This document shows, in pieces, positions 23,700 through 35,417 of a stretch of 64,000 bases of DNA (its first letter is position 1; every line of letters begins with the position of its first letter). A program made the translations under genes and the position numbers. The stretch lies in the NCBI RefSeq assembly GCF_001540865.1, contig NC_033628.1, positions 11,257,249 to 11,321,248 on the forward strand, written 5' to 3'. The notes beneath the pieces are model-generated. The model did not search any database. It was not told where the DNA came from and saw only the letters and a list, made by a program, of their open reading frames with translations. Source of the DNA: Ananas comosus (taxonomy: Eukaryota > Streptophyta > Magnoliopsida > Poales > Bromeliaceae).

Positions 23700-26049
23700 A
23701 GGGTGGCTTCACTTATCCAGGTAACATAATGTGCATATATATACATACATTATTTATGTTTTAAATACTCCTCCCTTTCATGCCCTGTTCTAAGAATTTT
23801 ATGACAATAATATTCTGTGGTTCCATCGCTTCATTAATGCTCTTGTGATGATTTACTCCTCTTTCATGCCTAGTTACTGCCAAAATGTATGCCCCGTAAA
23901 TTCGAAAGTACGATACAGCATTATTTTCCTGATGCCAAAAGTGATACTCCTTACATCTATATATTTTGAGTGCAGAAACCAAAATTTCGGCAACTAATAC
24001 TATCGATAAGGTTCAGTATCTATTCTTTTCGTTTGGGTCGGGTATAAAAGTAAAAACTGTCTATTATTTCAGAGATAGGTATAAGTTTAGATATAAGCTT
24101 GGAATAGATTAATTTTGCGTTTGAATAAAAATTGAGTTATTTTCGAAAATTAAAAAAAAAACGTTTGGATAGATAAAATAAAATAAAAAGAATAATAGGT
24201 AATTATAAATAAAAAATAATAATATTGTCCCTCATATTATATTTGAATTTAAGTTTTATATTTAAATTTTTTAATTTAAATATATAACTTTTAAATTTCA
24301 AAAATTTAAAATTTAAATATAAATTTTTAAATCTCAAATTTAAAAATTTGAAATTCTAAATTTAAATTTAAGATTAAATCTAAACTTAAAAATTTAAAAT
24401 ATTAAAATTTTAAATTTTAAAAAAATTTAAAATATCAATTTAAAAATTAAAATTTAGAATTTAAAATTATAAAATTTTAATTTTAAGATTCCAAATTATA
24501 CCTTTTTAAAATTTAAAATTTAAAATTTAAATTTTAAATTTTAAAATTAAATAAGACACCCCTATTCCCACACAAGGGGTGGGATAGCCATCCCACCCCT
24601 TGTTTTTTTGTGTTTGGGGACTTTCCCCCAGCCAAACGACCGCTTGAAATCTAAAATTGATATGTCGTTGTCACTTTCCAAATCTAGTATTACAGGTTTA
24701 ATTTATACTAATGTAGAGTTTAGAGTTCGGATTCTCTCTCCAATACCAGGTACATGAATTGTGAGTCCTAACATATATAACAGGTGCCCTTTGTGAAACC
24801 AATGAATTTGCTTAGCTACATTTGGATCATCCCTCCAATTATTGCGTGGCCCCTAATACGAGCAAAGATGCGGATCACCTTTTTATATCATTCCCACCCA
24901 ACAGAGATTGCGAAAGAGATATAAAAGGATCTCAGGCTCTCAAATTTGCGCTGACCCATTAATTGCTTATAATGATATGATGAGCCATTTAACTGAAATT
25001 CGGGACCTGTACAGTATAAGGCGTAGCCCACATATTAAGTAGATGGTTGTGAGCTTGTGATTGAGAGACTATCCTCCAACTCACAAACTATCAGGTAATG
25101 TATACTATTCAGAGCATACATCTAGTGTCATTTAATATCAGATCCATTGCAGGACAAACCATATAATGGAAGGAAATTAGATGGATGATGGATTCATTGA
25201 AGTGTTAACATCATACTAAATGCGTGCCATTTATATACTCCACATAGTTTTCTTTTTCAAGGTTAAGTAGGCTCATATATTGTCATAAGAAATATATTTT
25301 TACCAACTCTATTTGCAGCGTTAAAAAAAAAAGAAAAGAAGAAGGTAGTTTAGGAAACATACTCCTAGTTGATTAATTCGAGTTTCTAGTCTCCTATGCC
25401 ATGTTTTGTTGTAAGAAAAAAAAAGTGTTAGATCATATTATAAAGCTTAAGAAGCCTAACGAATAATTTGGTGATAACCACTCTTTGTTTTTGCTCTTGT
25501 AATGATCAGGTCATATATTGTACTTGTGGTAACTGCTTGACCCTTTCATTGTTCACGCTATCCTAGAGTAATTACTACCAAACTGACTATCATGGCTGTA
25601 GAAAATTACTTTAATTGAATGATCAATCGAGTATAATTGAGTGAGTTACCCACTCAAGCACAATGTGAATTCATCGGTGAAAGACCTTAATAACCTTTTC
25701 TATTAGGGACTTGATATTTATGTAGCTGATTTTGCTATTCGTGCGGCACATTCGCTGCATCTTGCTATGATTCAGACTATTTTACGCAATGACTAGCTAA
25801 AAATAGCTTGAGTAATACAAATTTACTTTTGATTATGATCCAATTTTCGTTCTTTTGGTGTTTAAATTGTCTGCATAGCTTTTTCGATTATAATTAGGAG
25901 AGCATTAGCTATCGATGTTGATGTAGTTCTAACCAACTATTGATGAGGTGTGGCCAAATCGCAGAATCACTTGAACTATGCCATGCAGTGCAAATGTCAT
26001 GGAAAATGCACCAGAAAACACTAGTTGGGGGGGGGGGGTTTTGGTTGTG
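23700..26049. other. Spacer between DUF241 and 4CL-like genes
   Basis: No credible gene. 24150-24560 is an AT tract built from AAATTTAAAATT-type words and ends in a strong GC hairpin. The rest is low-complexity A/T sequence with isolated non-coding frames. Confidence 0.5.
24573..24602. other. Perfect 13-bp stem hairpin followed by T run
   Basis: CAAGGGGTGGGAT, loop AGCC, ATCCCACCCCTTG, then TTTTTTT. It closes a long AT-rich tract and may be the subterminal part of an unrecognised element. Confidence 0.7.
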
Positions 26050-26863
26050 TGGCGGGAATCGGCAGGGATGGGCGGGAATGATTATAAGGATAATAATAGG
26101 TATTAGTTTCGATCATTTGTTCGCCACATTGGGATTTTAATACTCGAATCCAATGACACTATGAAGATGATTCAGTTGTTATGAAAATTTGGAGATAGCA
26201 TGACAAAATCAACTTAATTAACCAAAGCCTTACATTACTGCATAAAAATAGGCTTCAGCTGAAACAATCGCAGTGAACTTGACCACCGCCTGCATATTTC
26301 TGACGTCTTAAATATCATTTTCACAAAATGTTACCGCAGATTAAAATACAGTCATATAATAAACATATTTAAGGAAGATAAAAGCATATGAATAGCTTGG
26401 CAATAATAGTAAGATCAGAATTAAGCTTATTTTTCAGCTTATTGCTTCTCAATTCTACAATTTAGGGTACACTTTGATACACCTACAACTACAATCACAT
26501 CCATGTCGTGCAGACCGCCCAACTTTAAACATACACATAATTACACATCGCGATCATGCAGCTTTTGTTTACTTCGGCGGCATTATCTTCCATCAAAAAC
26601 TGGTCATTTTACTTACGGTGGACATATTAGATCTGAATCAAAGACATCTTTGCTTACTCTTGCTCGCAGTATCTCATTTTCGGTCAAGCTTGAGCAGAGA
26701 CTATCAGGAGAGAGTTTATTGGCCCCCCGCTTCACAAAACGGATCCACACATGGCCTTTTGAACTAGCATACAAAGAGCTACCAGGTACAGTACCTTTTC
26801 CTTGTACGTAGCAGCAAATTATTCAAGTAGAAATAGCCCACAAAAGGGTATTAGAGTACCAGA

Positions 26864-29800
26864 TTAGAGTTTGGAGGCAGTGGCCAGCTTGATGAGATCC
26901 TTTCTCAGAATCTTCCCCGATGCGCTCTTCGGAATGTTCGATACAAAGGCCACTTTTCGAATCTTCTTGTAGGGCGCCACCTGCGATTATTTAACACAGA
27001 AATTAGAATACTACATACTAAAATGATGAATGGACCCTAAAGCTATGTTCATCGAATTGCAAAAGCGAACCGAAAATAATGGTTTTCATCTTGTTTGTTT
27101 TTATTTTTGTGATTTCCAACTAGCTTAAATTTGTAGAGAAAACGAAGACAATGTACAGCAGCAAAGATCTACAAACCTGGATTTACCAATTAGAGACATT
27201 GAACCATTTACTGAATCGAGATTTACCTGCTTCTCCACAAACTTCATCACCTCATTCTCGGACAATTGGCTCCCGTCCTTCCGCACCACATACGCCATCG
27301 GAACCTGCCCCGCCGCCTTATCTGGGAACCTGCACCAATTTCTCAACAGTTAAGAAAGCCAACATAGACCGCATCAAACAGTGCATTTCTACTCCTACAT
27401 ATGGCAAGGCCCTGCAATTCCTTACGGTATAACAGCGGCGTCGACAATGTCAGGGTGAGTTAGCAACAATGCCTCCAACTCCGCAGGAGGCACCTGTAAG
27501 AAAGCATTATCCGCCACACAATCAAAATCAGACGACTCACGTTAGTCATCAGTCCTGCATATTCTAACTGGACCGCCAAAAGTACCTGATAGCCTTTGTA
27601 CTTGATCAGCTCCTTGAGCCGATCCACCACGAAGAGGTACCCGTCCTCGTCTATGTAGCAGAGATCTCCTGTTCTTAGCCACCCCTCCGAGTCCAAAGTC
27701 GAGCGCGTGGCCTCCTCGTTCTTGAAATACCCTGGAAACATGATGGGCAACATTGTCATTTCATAAATAACAGAATAACAAGTACAGAATCTTTGTAGAC
27801 TTGGCGCGTGCACAAAATTTCTGCATGCTAAATAATCTAGATGTTTAGCTGAATTGGCCGACTGTCAATTTACAGCCTCACATTTCAGCTAGACGGTCCG
27901 ATCAACGGTCTGCAAAGTTTTTAAGTCATCGAATCTATAGAGAATCTGTGCTTGTGAGTAACTTCCAATGACGAGACTCTTTAATTCGCGGTCGATATAT
28001 GTTGGTTTAAGATTCAAGTGTTGTGCATTCTCCCCATGGTAGACCATCTGATTAATCGTCTACATCGCTTCAGTATTCGTGTACTATAGGTCACGGATGA
28101 TATGTTATACTGTCCCGCAAGAGGGCTCTTGCATAATGTTGTTGAAATATTGTTTGAACTACGGACAAATTAACATGTCCAACAAATGATAAAATATTGA
28201 CAAAATTATCTAACATTTATGAGTCTAGGTATAGTGCGGCCATTCAAAACTCACGAAACTACTTGTACCCGCACCATAAGTCCACAACATTAAGATCAAT
28301 ATATTAGGGTAATAATAGGTGAGGGATAATCTACACATCTGTATATTTGTTGTTAAGATTCGATTAGATTTGTAATTAGTTATCTAGTTAAATAAAAATT
28401 AATATTTAAATTTATTAAAAATAAATTAAAATTTAAAATATTAATTAGAATATAAATATAACTAGATTAGAATAAATATTTAAATTTATTGAAGATAAAT
28501 TAAATATAAATTTAAATATTTTTTTAAGAAAAATATATTTTTAAATATTAATTGGGGTGATTTCGGTACATTCTGATTGACCTTTTAGATATAGGACCAT
28601 AGTATATGTAAATTGTGGTGTAGTCTGTGGAGAGTGTACGGCTGAGTGTCAGGTGGTGTCGTACGTGGTTACATGCACCTAGTGCATTGATGCGCCCAAC
28701 AAAAAAATCTTTAGGTCTATGGAGGATCAAAGAATATTCTATGCAGAAGATTAGTCAGATGTTTTTATTTTTTTATTTAATAAATTTTATTTTTATCCGT
28801 ATATTTTTTATTTTGTTATTTTTTTTTATAATTATCTCAGTTTTTGTTGAGAATATAGATTTATGGTAAAAACTTTATTTGCATTTCCGTTGCGAAATCT
28901 CAACAACCGGTATCGAATTTACAACAGTCAGCGGATTGCGGATTGCGAATTTTTAAAATTTGGTACTAGAAAAAGTACCAGATTCTCAGCATTTATGCAC
29001 AATGCATTTTTCTATTTTCTTCGAAATTAAATTTAAATTTATGATTTATGATGGTGGAATACGGAACACGAATGTGGAGATGAGCAAGGTTAAGGCACCT
29101 TTCATGACGTAGGGCCCGCGGATCCAGAGCTCGCCGGTGCGGTTGACGGGGAGGGGCTTGCCGGTGTCGGGATCGACGACCCGCGCCTCGGTGTTGGGCG
29201 CCAGCAGCCCCGCCGAGCCGTACCTCCGGCATTCCTCGGGCGAGTCGGTGGAGGCGCCGAGCGCCGTGGTCTCCGTGAGGCCGTACGCCTGCAGAATCTC
29301 GATCCCGGGGTACTTGTCCCTGAACCCCTCGATCACCTCCCTGCTCAGCGGCGCACCCGACGAGTGTATCCTCCGCACCCGCCCCAGCCGCAGCTTCCCG
29401 CTCCCGACCCCCAGCATCGCCACCAGGATCGGCGGCACCAGCGGGAGGTACGTCACCCCGTAGGCCTCGATCGCGCGCAGCATCTCCCCCATCTCGAACT
29501 TGGGGAGCACGACGATGGTGGATCCCGCCCCCAGAAGCCCCGTGGAGAACGCGACGAGGCCGTAGACGTGGAACATCGGGATCGTGCAGAGGAAGGTCTC
29601 CGGTTCGTCGGGGTTGAACCGGCTGATGATGATCTGGACCATGGAGATGAGGTTGCGGTGGGTGGCGACCACCCCCTTGCTCGCCCCCGTCGTCCCCGAG
29701 GAGTAGAGCAGCGTCGCGGGGTGGAGCTGCTGAGGGCGGAGCGGCGGCGGCGGCTGCTGCTGCTGCTGCTAGGGGCCTAGGAGACGTGGTAGCGGCTGTA

Positions 29801-30656
29801 CGAGCGGCGGCTAGGGCTGGGGTAAGGGGTGGGCTACTACCTCGGGCACGCGGTCCTGCNTCGGGACCGTGCAGATGAAGGTCTCCGGCTCGCCGCCCCC
29901 CGAGGATTCGTCGGGGTTGAACCGGCTGACGATGATCTGGACCATGGAGATGAGGTTGCGGTGGGTGGCGACCACCCCCTTGCTCGCCCCCGTCGTCCCC
30001 GAGGAGTAGAGCAGCGTCGCGGGGTCGTCCTGGCGCACGGGCTCCATCATCGGGTGGGGAATGGGGTCGGGATCGGCGGCGAGCATGTCGGCGATGGTGC
30101 AGAGGATCCGGGGATCGTCGTCGTCGTCGTCGGCGGCGGCGGCGAGGCGGGAGTCGTCGAGGAGGACGATGGGGAGGTCGGGGCGCGCGGGGAGCTTGGG
30201 GACGAGGGCGCGTGGGGCGAAGGCGACGGCGGGGGCGGCGTCGGCGACCTGCCTGGCGATCTCGGCGGGGGTGTTGACGGGGTTGGTGGTGGTGATCACG
30301 GCGCCGAGGGACATGGCGGCGAGGGCGACGACGGGGAAGTGGATGGAGTTGGGGGAGAGGAGGAGGACGACGAGGCCCTTGCGGAGGGAGAGGGGCGGGG
30401 CGCGGAGGGACGAGGCCACGGCGGCGACGGAGCGCCAGAGCTCCGGGAAGGAGACGCGGCGCCCCGTGGCGGCGTCGATGAGCGCGGTGGTCCCCGAGTG
30501 GCGCCGCGACGTGAGGAACGTGGTCACGTCGAGGTCGGGCTCCGCGGGGAGCGCCACGGGCCGTCGCTTGCTATAGAAGGTCGCGTTCGCCGCGCAGAAC
30601 CCACTGCGCGGATCCACCTCCCATTCCGATCCCTTCTTCTTCTCCGGGTACGCCAT
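26864..30656 (-). CDS. 4-coumarate:CoA ligase-like, peroxisomal type (copy A), exon 1 disrupted
   Basis: ANL-superfamily acyl-CoA synthetase of the plant 4CL-like group; it should adenylate a carboxylate and ligate it to CoA. The start [16 protein letters not shown] is at 30656. Exons (minus) are 30656-29099, 27731-27586, 27493-27426, 27329-27227 and 26980-26864. The C-terminus [12 protein letters not shown] ends in the peroxisomal signal SKL, and the adenylation lysine lies in [12 protein letters not shown]. Exon 1 is broken at the single N (29860). The 5' half reads to ETFICTVP, 148 bp of unmatched sequence follows, and then a second, distinct copy of [14 protein letters not shown] restarts. 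The two overlapping segments differ ([16 protein letters not shown] versus [15 protein letters not shown]), so two paralogues or alleles seem to be joined. An in-frame stop precedes the restart. Residues unlike copy B are [11 protein letters not shown] and [12 protein letters not shown]. Confidence 0.82.
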
Positions 30657-30731
30657 GATCCTCTCTCCTCTATCTCTCTCCTCTATCTCTCTCCCTCTTT
30701 CCTACTTAATTTATCTCACCCATTACTGTGC

Positions 30732-30746
30732 GTTTTATATATATAC
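30732..30746 (-). promoter_or_regulatory. TATA box of 4CL-like A
   Basis: The minus strand reads TGTATATATATAAAACG about 75 bp before the ATG. The homologous position of copy B (near 41370-41390) reads TTTTTCTCATACAATG and lacks the TATA run. Confidence 0.6.
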
Positions 30747-30771
30747 AATGCTAGGCGAATGAATCTAGAAG

Positions 30772-30813
30772 ATAAGCTACCTATCTCTCAAACAAAAAAA
30801 AAAAGAAAAAAAA
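30772..30813 (+). mobile_element. SINE-tail-only insertion in 4CL-like A promoter
   Basis: 42 bp: ATAAGCTACCTATCTCTCAA then A-rich sequence. The flanking direct repeats are GAATCTAGAAG (30761-30771) and GAATTTAGAAG (30814-30824), 10 of 11 identical. The homologous promoter of copy B has no insertion, so it post-dates the duplication. Confidence 0.75.
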
Positions 30814-30967
30814 GAATTTAGAAGGTAAGCAATAAATGTGAATCAGTTGGGGGGCAGGGGAACTAACTTGATAATGGACGCAGGTACGAGAAGAAGCAAA
30901 ACTTCTCAGGGTCCACTTTTAGCTTTCTTTCTAAAAATAATAGCTGCACGTTAAACATAAATATAAT

Positions 30968-31216
30968 AGAGCGGAGTTACTGTATTATCAAAAATGTAAA
31001 GTATTTGCTGCTTTCAATTTTTTTATCCTTAGATTAATTTTTTTAATTATTTCTAACATTTAAATTAACATTATTACTCTATAAAAACTACTCAACTCTA
31101 GATGACCATTCAACTCAGATAGAGAAAACCGCAGTCATCCTAATCGTTCAATTTTAATTCAAAGTTAAAAAATCAGAAACGCCAAATTTTCTATACTTTC
31201 GGCAGTATGGTAGCTC
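30968..31216. mobile_element. Short palindromic MITE (group II)
   Basis: The left end AGAGCGGAGTTACTGTATTA is mirrored at the right by CAGTATGGTAGCTCTAT. The group-II interior TATCCTTAGATTAA is mirrored by TTAATTCAAAGTTAAAAAAT. It is absent at the homologous site in the copy-B flank (about 41610-41640). Confidence 0.7.
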
Positions 31217-31772
31217 TATAAATAAATTTTAAAATTTTTAAGTTTATGCCAGCACAATCATCAAATAATAAGACACCAAAATACCTTACTACTACTTATT
31301 TAAATATAGTAGTTCAGTTCTATTTAGGCCCATCTTTGTTAGTAGGAAACTGCATGCTCAAGATTAATATGTTGATAATTTTATATAATATTTTAAGTTA
31401 TGAATTAATTAAATTCTCGCTAATAGCAGTTTTGAAGACCAGTGGGCAAATGATAAGAAAAGAAGGAATTTTTAGTATATAAACTACGATGTAAAATTTT
31501 TAATGTAATTAAATTACGCACACACCTTAATATCAATAAATACAATAACAACACATAAAAAAGACAATATTTCAAAAAATCTATGGAAAATGCTAGTTGT
31601 TCACTTAAAAATAAGATGTAAATTTTATACCCATTAATCTAAAAAATTAGAATTTATTACAAAATTTTAATATTAAAAAATTGGGTAAGCTAAGATTGAA
31701 AATATTAAACTTTAAAAGAATAAAATATATAATTTATATAATATAAAAAAAAATTTATTCATTTAGTTTTAT

Positions 31773-31842
31773 TGCGTCTCGGTCTCTCACCAACGCCCTT
31801 GCTCGTAACATGCGCCTCGGTCTCTCACCAACGCCCTTGCTC
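31773..31842. repeat. 38-bp tandem duplication, GC-rich
   Basis: TGCG-CTCGGTCTCTCACC followed by AACGCCCTTGCTCG occurs twice with one mismatch, in an otherwise AT-rich spacer and next to CGGCTCCGTACGGAAGAGCC. Confidence 0.85.
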
Positions 31843-32032
31843 GGCTCCGTACGGAAGAGCCCACAACGGCTTGGCTTAATTGAAGCTTTTATTAAATATA
31901 CGTGGCCTTTTGGCTACATGTACTTTTACATATCTATCCATCTGTCTTTCTATCTATCCAACAATCTATGTACATATATTAATGGATAATACCGTCACAT
32001 CAAGAAAAACGGCTCCTTAACGAACCGCGTTA

Positions 32033-32176
32033 GTACCGACTGTCCCTATAGGAAATGATAAAGAATTTGGTAGTTGATATTCGAGATCCCAATTTCGAAT
32101 TCTAATTAATTCACATTTTCAGCTAAATTTATTTCTAAATAAAATAAACGAAACGGATAGTGCGGTACTTTTTTTT
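32033..32176 (+). mobile_element. tRNA-derived SINE
   Basis: Head TACCGACTGTCCCTATAGGA, B-box region AATTTCGAATTCT, body AAATTTATTTCTAAATAAAA, tail ACGAAACGGATAGTGCGGTA and a T/A-rich end. Diverged, but continuous. Confidence 0.8.
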
Positions 32177-32483
32177 TAAGACATGAGAGAATAGTTAGCA
32201 TGTCATGTGNAAATATTTAAATAAATTATTATACAATAAAAATTTATCTTTCATATATATATCTTAGAGTTGATTTATGATGCACTCAATAGATCTAATA
32301 ATTTTTTTTTTTTAAGAAAAGAACCGCGTTAGTCTTATTATTTAAGACATGAGAGAATAGTTAGCATGTCATGTGTTCAAAAAAAAAAAATTATTAGATC
32401 TATTGAGTGCATCATAAATCAACTCTAAGATATATATATGAAAGATAAATTTTTATTGTATAATAATTTATTTAAATATTTTA
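32176..32483. other. Inverted copy around a single N (probable misjoin)
   Basis: The 100 bases right of the N (32211 onward, AAATATTTAAATAAATTATT) recur exactly but inverted, ending at about 32482. The 33 bases left of the N (TTAAGACATGAGAGAATAGT onward) recur directly at 32343-32375. The arrangement is typical of a chimeric palindromic read joined at the N. Confidence 0.8.
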
Positions 32484-33637
32484 TATTATATTATATATAT
32501 TATGTTATATATTATTTTATAGTATTAATTACTAAATATTTTATTAATTATCTAACATTCCGTACGGTGTATAGAGTATTAGTGTACACAAGGTGCAACG
32601 ACGATTTTTTCTCTGTTATGAAATTATGAATCCACCCTATTTAACATTTTCTACACCAAGTGTATATGTGTACGTGCACCGCATACTTAAAATATTTTAA
32701 TATAGATTTAAAAATATAATTCTTGAACGTAATTTAAGTCATTAGGCTTTGTAAATAAGATATATTTAATTAAATTTTGAGATTGTAATATTAGTCATTT
32801 AATATAAATAGTGGTGTATGAATGGTTAATATGTACTAGACTTTACATGTAATAATTTTTTTTCTCTCATCAATTTTAAGAAGATAAAGATCCTCTCATC
32901 TATTTGGCAATTTAAAATAAGTCTTTCAGTTTTAAATTTTTAGTTCAAAATTTTATTTATAAAATAACTACCAAATTGATTAAATTTGATTGAATTTTGA
33001 AATAAAGTATAAAAATAATTTAATTCTAAAAACACTAAAAGATAAGAAAATATTAATTAAACAAAGGCTAACGTTGAGGAAGTAATTTCAATATGACCGT
33101 AATTTCAATATGACCTATAATTGATGACACAATATATTTTAATTCTTATGAAAATAAAGTTTTATTTTGATATATGTAATCTTTTATATTTCTTTAGAAA
33201 AGTTATGTATAAAAATATTTAATTAAAAAAATTATCTTCAAATATTTTATAATTAATAATATCAAAAAATATTTTTTAATAAGAAAAACGTGTATGAATT
33301 TATCATTTTTTATATATATTCAAAAGAAAAGAAATTGAACGTAAAATTTTAGTGAATGTTTATATATACAGAAGCCCCACCTTAAGTCCTTAACTACAGT
33401 AATCTATTATATTATTATAATTTGAAGTACTATTTATTTATTTTACTTAGGTTATTTAAATGGTTATAAAAAGAAAAGACCTACAACTAAGTGTCAACTA
33501 TTGTAAAATTTTATTGAATGATTAAATATAGAGAGGCCTATTTTAGTTATAGTGTAATAATCTATCATCATTTTAAGTACTAAACTCAATAATAATTTAC
33601 TATAACAGCATCTTCTCACTGTATTGCGCAGGTCTTT

Positions 33638-33641
<4 letters not shown>
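32484..33641. other. AT-rich spacer, no gene seen
   Basis: No recognised coding sequence or element. It ends in a (TA)n microsatellite (33642-33695). Confidence 0.55.
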
Positions 33642-33695
<54 letters not shown>

Positions 33696-33698
<3 letters not shown>

Positions 33699-34232
33699 TT
33701 TGGTTACTATACTTTTATGAATACGATCGCCCTCGTACTCATAAGTTATTTTCAATGATAGAGCTTCCGAATCGACGATCCATACCGTTAAATATTATCT
33801 AGAGTATATAAAACTTTTAGAAATCAATTTCATAATTTTTCGACATCATTTACCTTATGATCAAAAGCTCACAAAATTGACAATTTTTAACGGCCGGTAT
33901 AGAATACTTGATAGTTTAATGGTGTGAGAGAATTGGAATAGGTTGAACTTTTGATAGAAAATTCTATCACTACCTCGATAAAGATCAATAACTCCGATCT
34001 TAAATTGAAGGATCCGATTTCCATTTTTAAAACGTCGTTCAATTTTCACCGTTCATTTTATACTCATTTGATGGACTTTATTATGTTTTCGAAAAATTAT
34101 GAAATTTATTTTTTAAAAGCTTCAAATATTCTAGATCATATTTAACGGAGTGAATCGTCGATTCGGAAGCCCCATCATCGAAAACAACTTATGAGTACGA
34201 AGGGCCTACTACTCATAAGAGTATAGTAGCCC

Positions 34233-34236
<4 letters not shown>
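33696..34236. mobile_element. Long palindromic element (group I), complete
   Basis: Lies between two TA microsatellites. The left end GTTTGGTTACTATACTTTTA is mirrored by AAGAGTATAGTAGCCCTAC. The arms carry CTTCCGAATCGACGATCC and AAATATTATCTAGAGTATAT, mirrored by ATATTCTAGATCATATTTAA and ATCGTCGATTCGGAAG. The arm sequence differs from the 20211 subtype in its outer 60 bp. Confidence 0.87.
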
Positions 34237-34270
<34 letters not shown>

Positions 34271-34285
34271 AGAGAGAGAAAGAAG

Positions 34286-34513
34286 TATGCTAATGCTAAA
34301 ATGCTACTAATAGCACCAATGACTTGATGCTATAAGGTTTTCGGCTCTTATATTAAGAGATGTATGGTTATGATGATAGTAATTTTATAGGGTTGAGTGA
34401 GTAGTTAGTCGAATAATATGATTTAGTAGATGAAAATGATTAAAGGGATAGATTTAACGGCAAAAAATTGAATAGCACCAAATATTCGATACTATTAATA
34501 GTATCCCGACCCC

Positions 34514-34514
<1 letters not shown>
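34286..34514. mobile_element. Short palindromic MITE (group II)
   Basis: AATGCTACTAATAGCACCAA at the left is mirrored by GATACTATTAATAGTATCCC at the right. The interior TATAGGGTTGAGTGAGTAGT matches the copy at 5375. It is flanked by TA and GA microsatellites. Confidence 0.72.

Positions 34515-34526
<12 letters not shown>

Positions 34527-34587
<61 letters not shown>
34527..34587. repeat. (GA)n microsatellite
   Basis: About 30 GA units. A group-II-like left end (GGAGTTTCTATACTTCTATA) starts immediately afterwards and decays by 34660. Confidence 0.95.
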
Positions 34588-34590
<3 letters not shown>

Positions 34591-35417
34591 GGAGTTTCTA
34601 TACTTCTATAAAGTACTAAATCATTGATTATTTCAAGTTTTCAGCCCTTGGCATTTATAAAATTTATAGGAAACCTTTTGCGATTGTTCCTACTTTATAA
34701 AAGATTTAGGAATAAAAGTATTAAAAGATTGGGATTTTGATATTAAGGCATGGGAATAAAAATCTGAATCCAATGGCATATAAAGAAGATTCAGTTGTTA
34801 TGAAAGATTTTGGAGACGGCAAGCACAAAATTAACCTTATTAGTTTAGGACCAGCGCTTGGTGGTTGTTAATTTTTATTTCAATATTCAAAATTATACTT
34901 GATAAAATCTTTCAAAAATTTTGACTTATCCCCTAAATTAGAAAAGTACGTTAGATATTACATGGTACGTATAATGATACAAAACATCTTCAAAAGTTTT
35001 ATACACATCATATATCAAAAACATCTATTACACATATGAAATATAATTCTTCACTTCTAGTCTTTGTTCGATTCGCCGGTTTCACCAAAACTGCAAATAA
35101 AATCAAATAATTTCAAATATAATTTGTCAAATATTTGGATAGAAAATTGATACAATTAATAAGAAATCAATCTCTACTATTAAATTACCAAAGATGTTGC
35201 CTCTTGTTATGTAAAATTTCGGCCAAATTGTCAAAAGACTGCATAGAACTGTTGAAAAGATTATTTAACAATTTTGAAGCTAAAAGAGAAGACATAAATT
35301 AACCAAACACAGCTCTTTTAAATGAACATCAGTAGCAAGAAAAAGATAATAATGCAACATGGAGTAGTGAAGAAAAGATAATGATGCAACAATACTATTA
35401 ACATTATAAAAAGATCT

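Larger units (their letters stand above)
26050..31760. repeat. Segmental duplication unit A (4CL-like A and flanks)
   Basis: The gene, its 3' flank (back to about 26100, compare 34730-34850) and its upstream flank (to about 31760) are homologous to 37680-42480. A 241-bp stretch, 26644-26884, is identical without gaps to 38058-38298. Elsewhere the copies differ by substitutions and by private transposon insertions. Confidence 0.85.

Noticed and set aside
24573..24610. Rho-independent terminator
   Set aside because: The hairpin plus T run has the form, but this is nuclear plant DNA and no bacterial-type transcription unit is present.
29829..30821. 330-codon plus-strand frame over 4CL-like A (and a similar one at 40503-41420)
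   Set aside because: An antisense shadow of a GC-rich first exon, full of Gly/Asp/Glu repeats. The minus strand encodes the recognised enzyme.
13157..34236. CRISPR-like array from repeated elements
   Set aside because: The repeats are hundreds of bases long, inverted, irregularly spaced and eukaryotic MITE-like.
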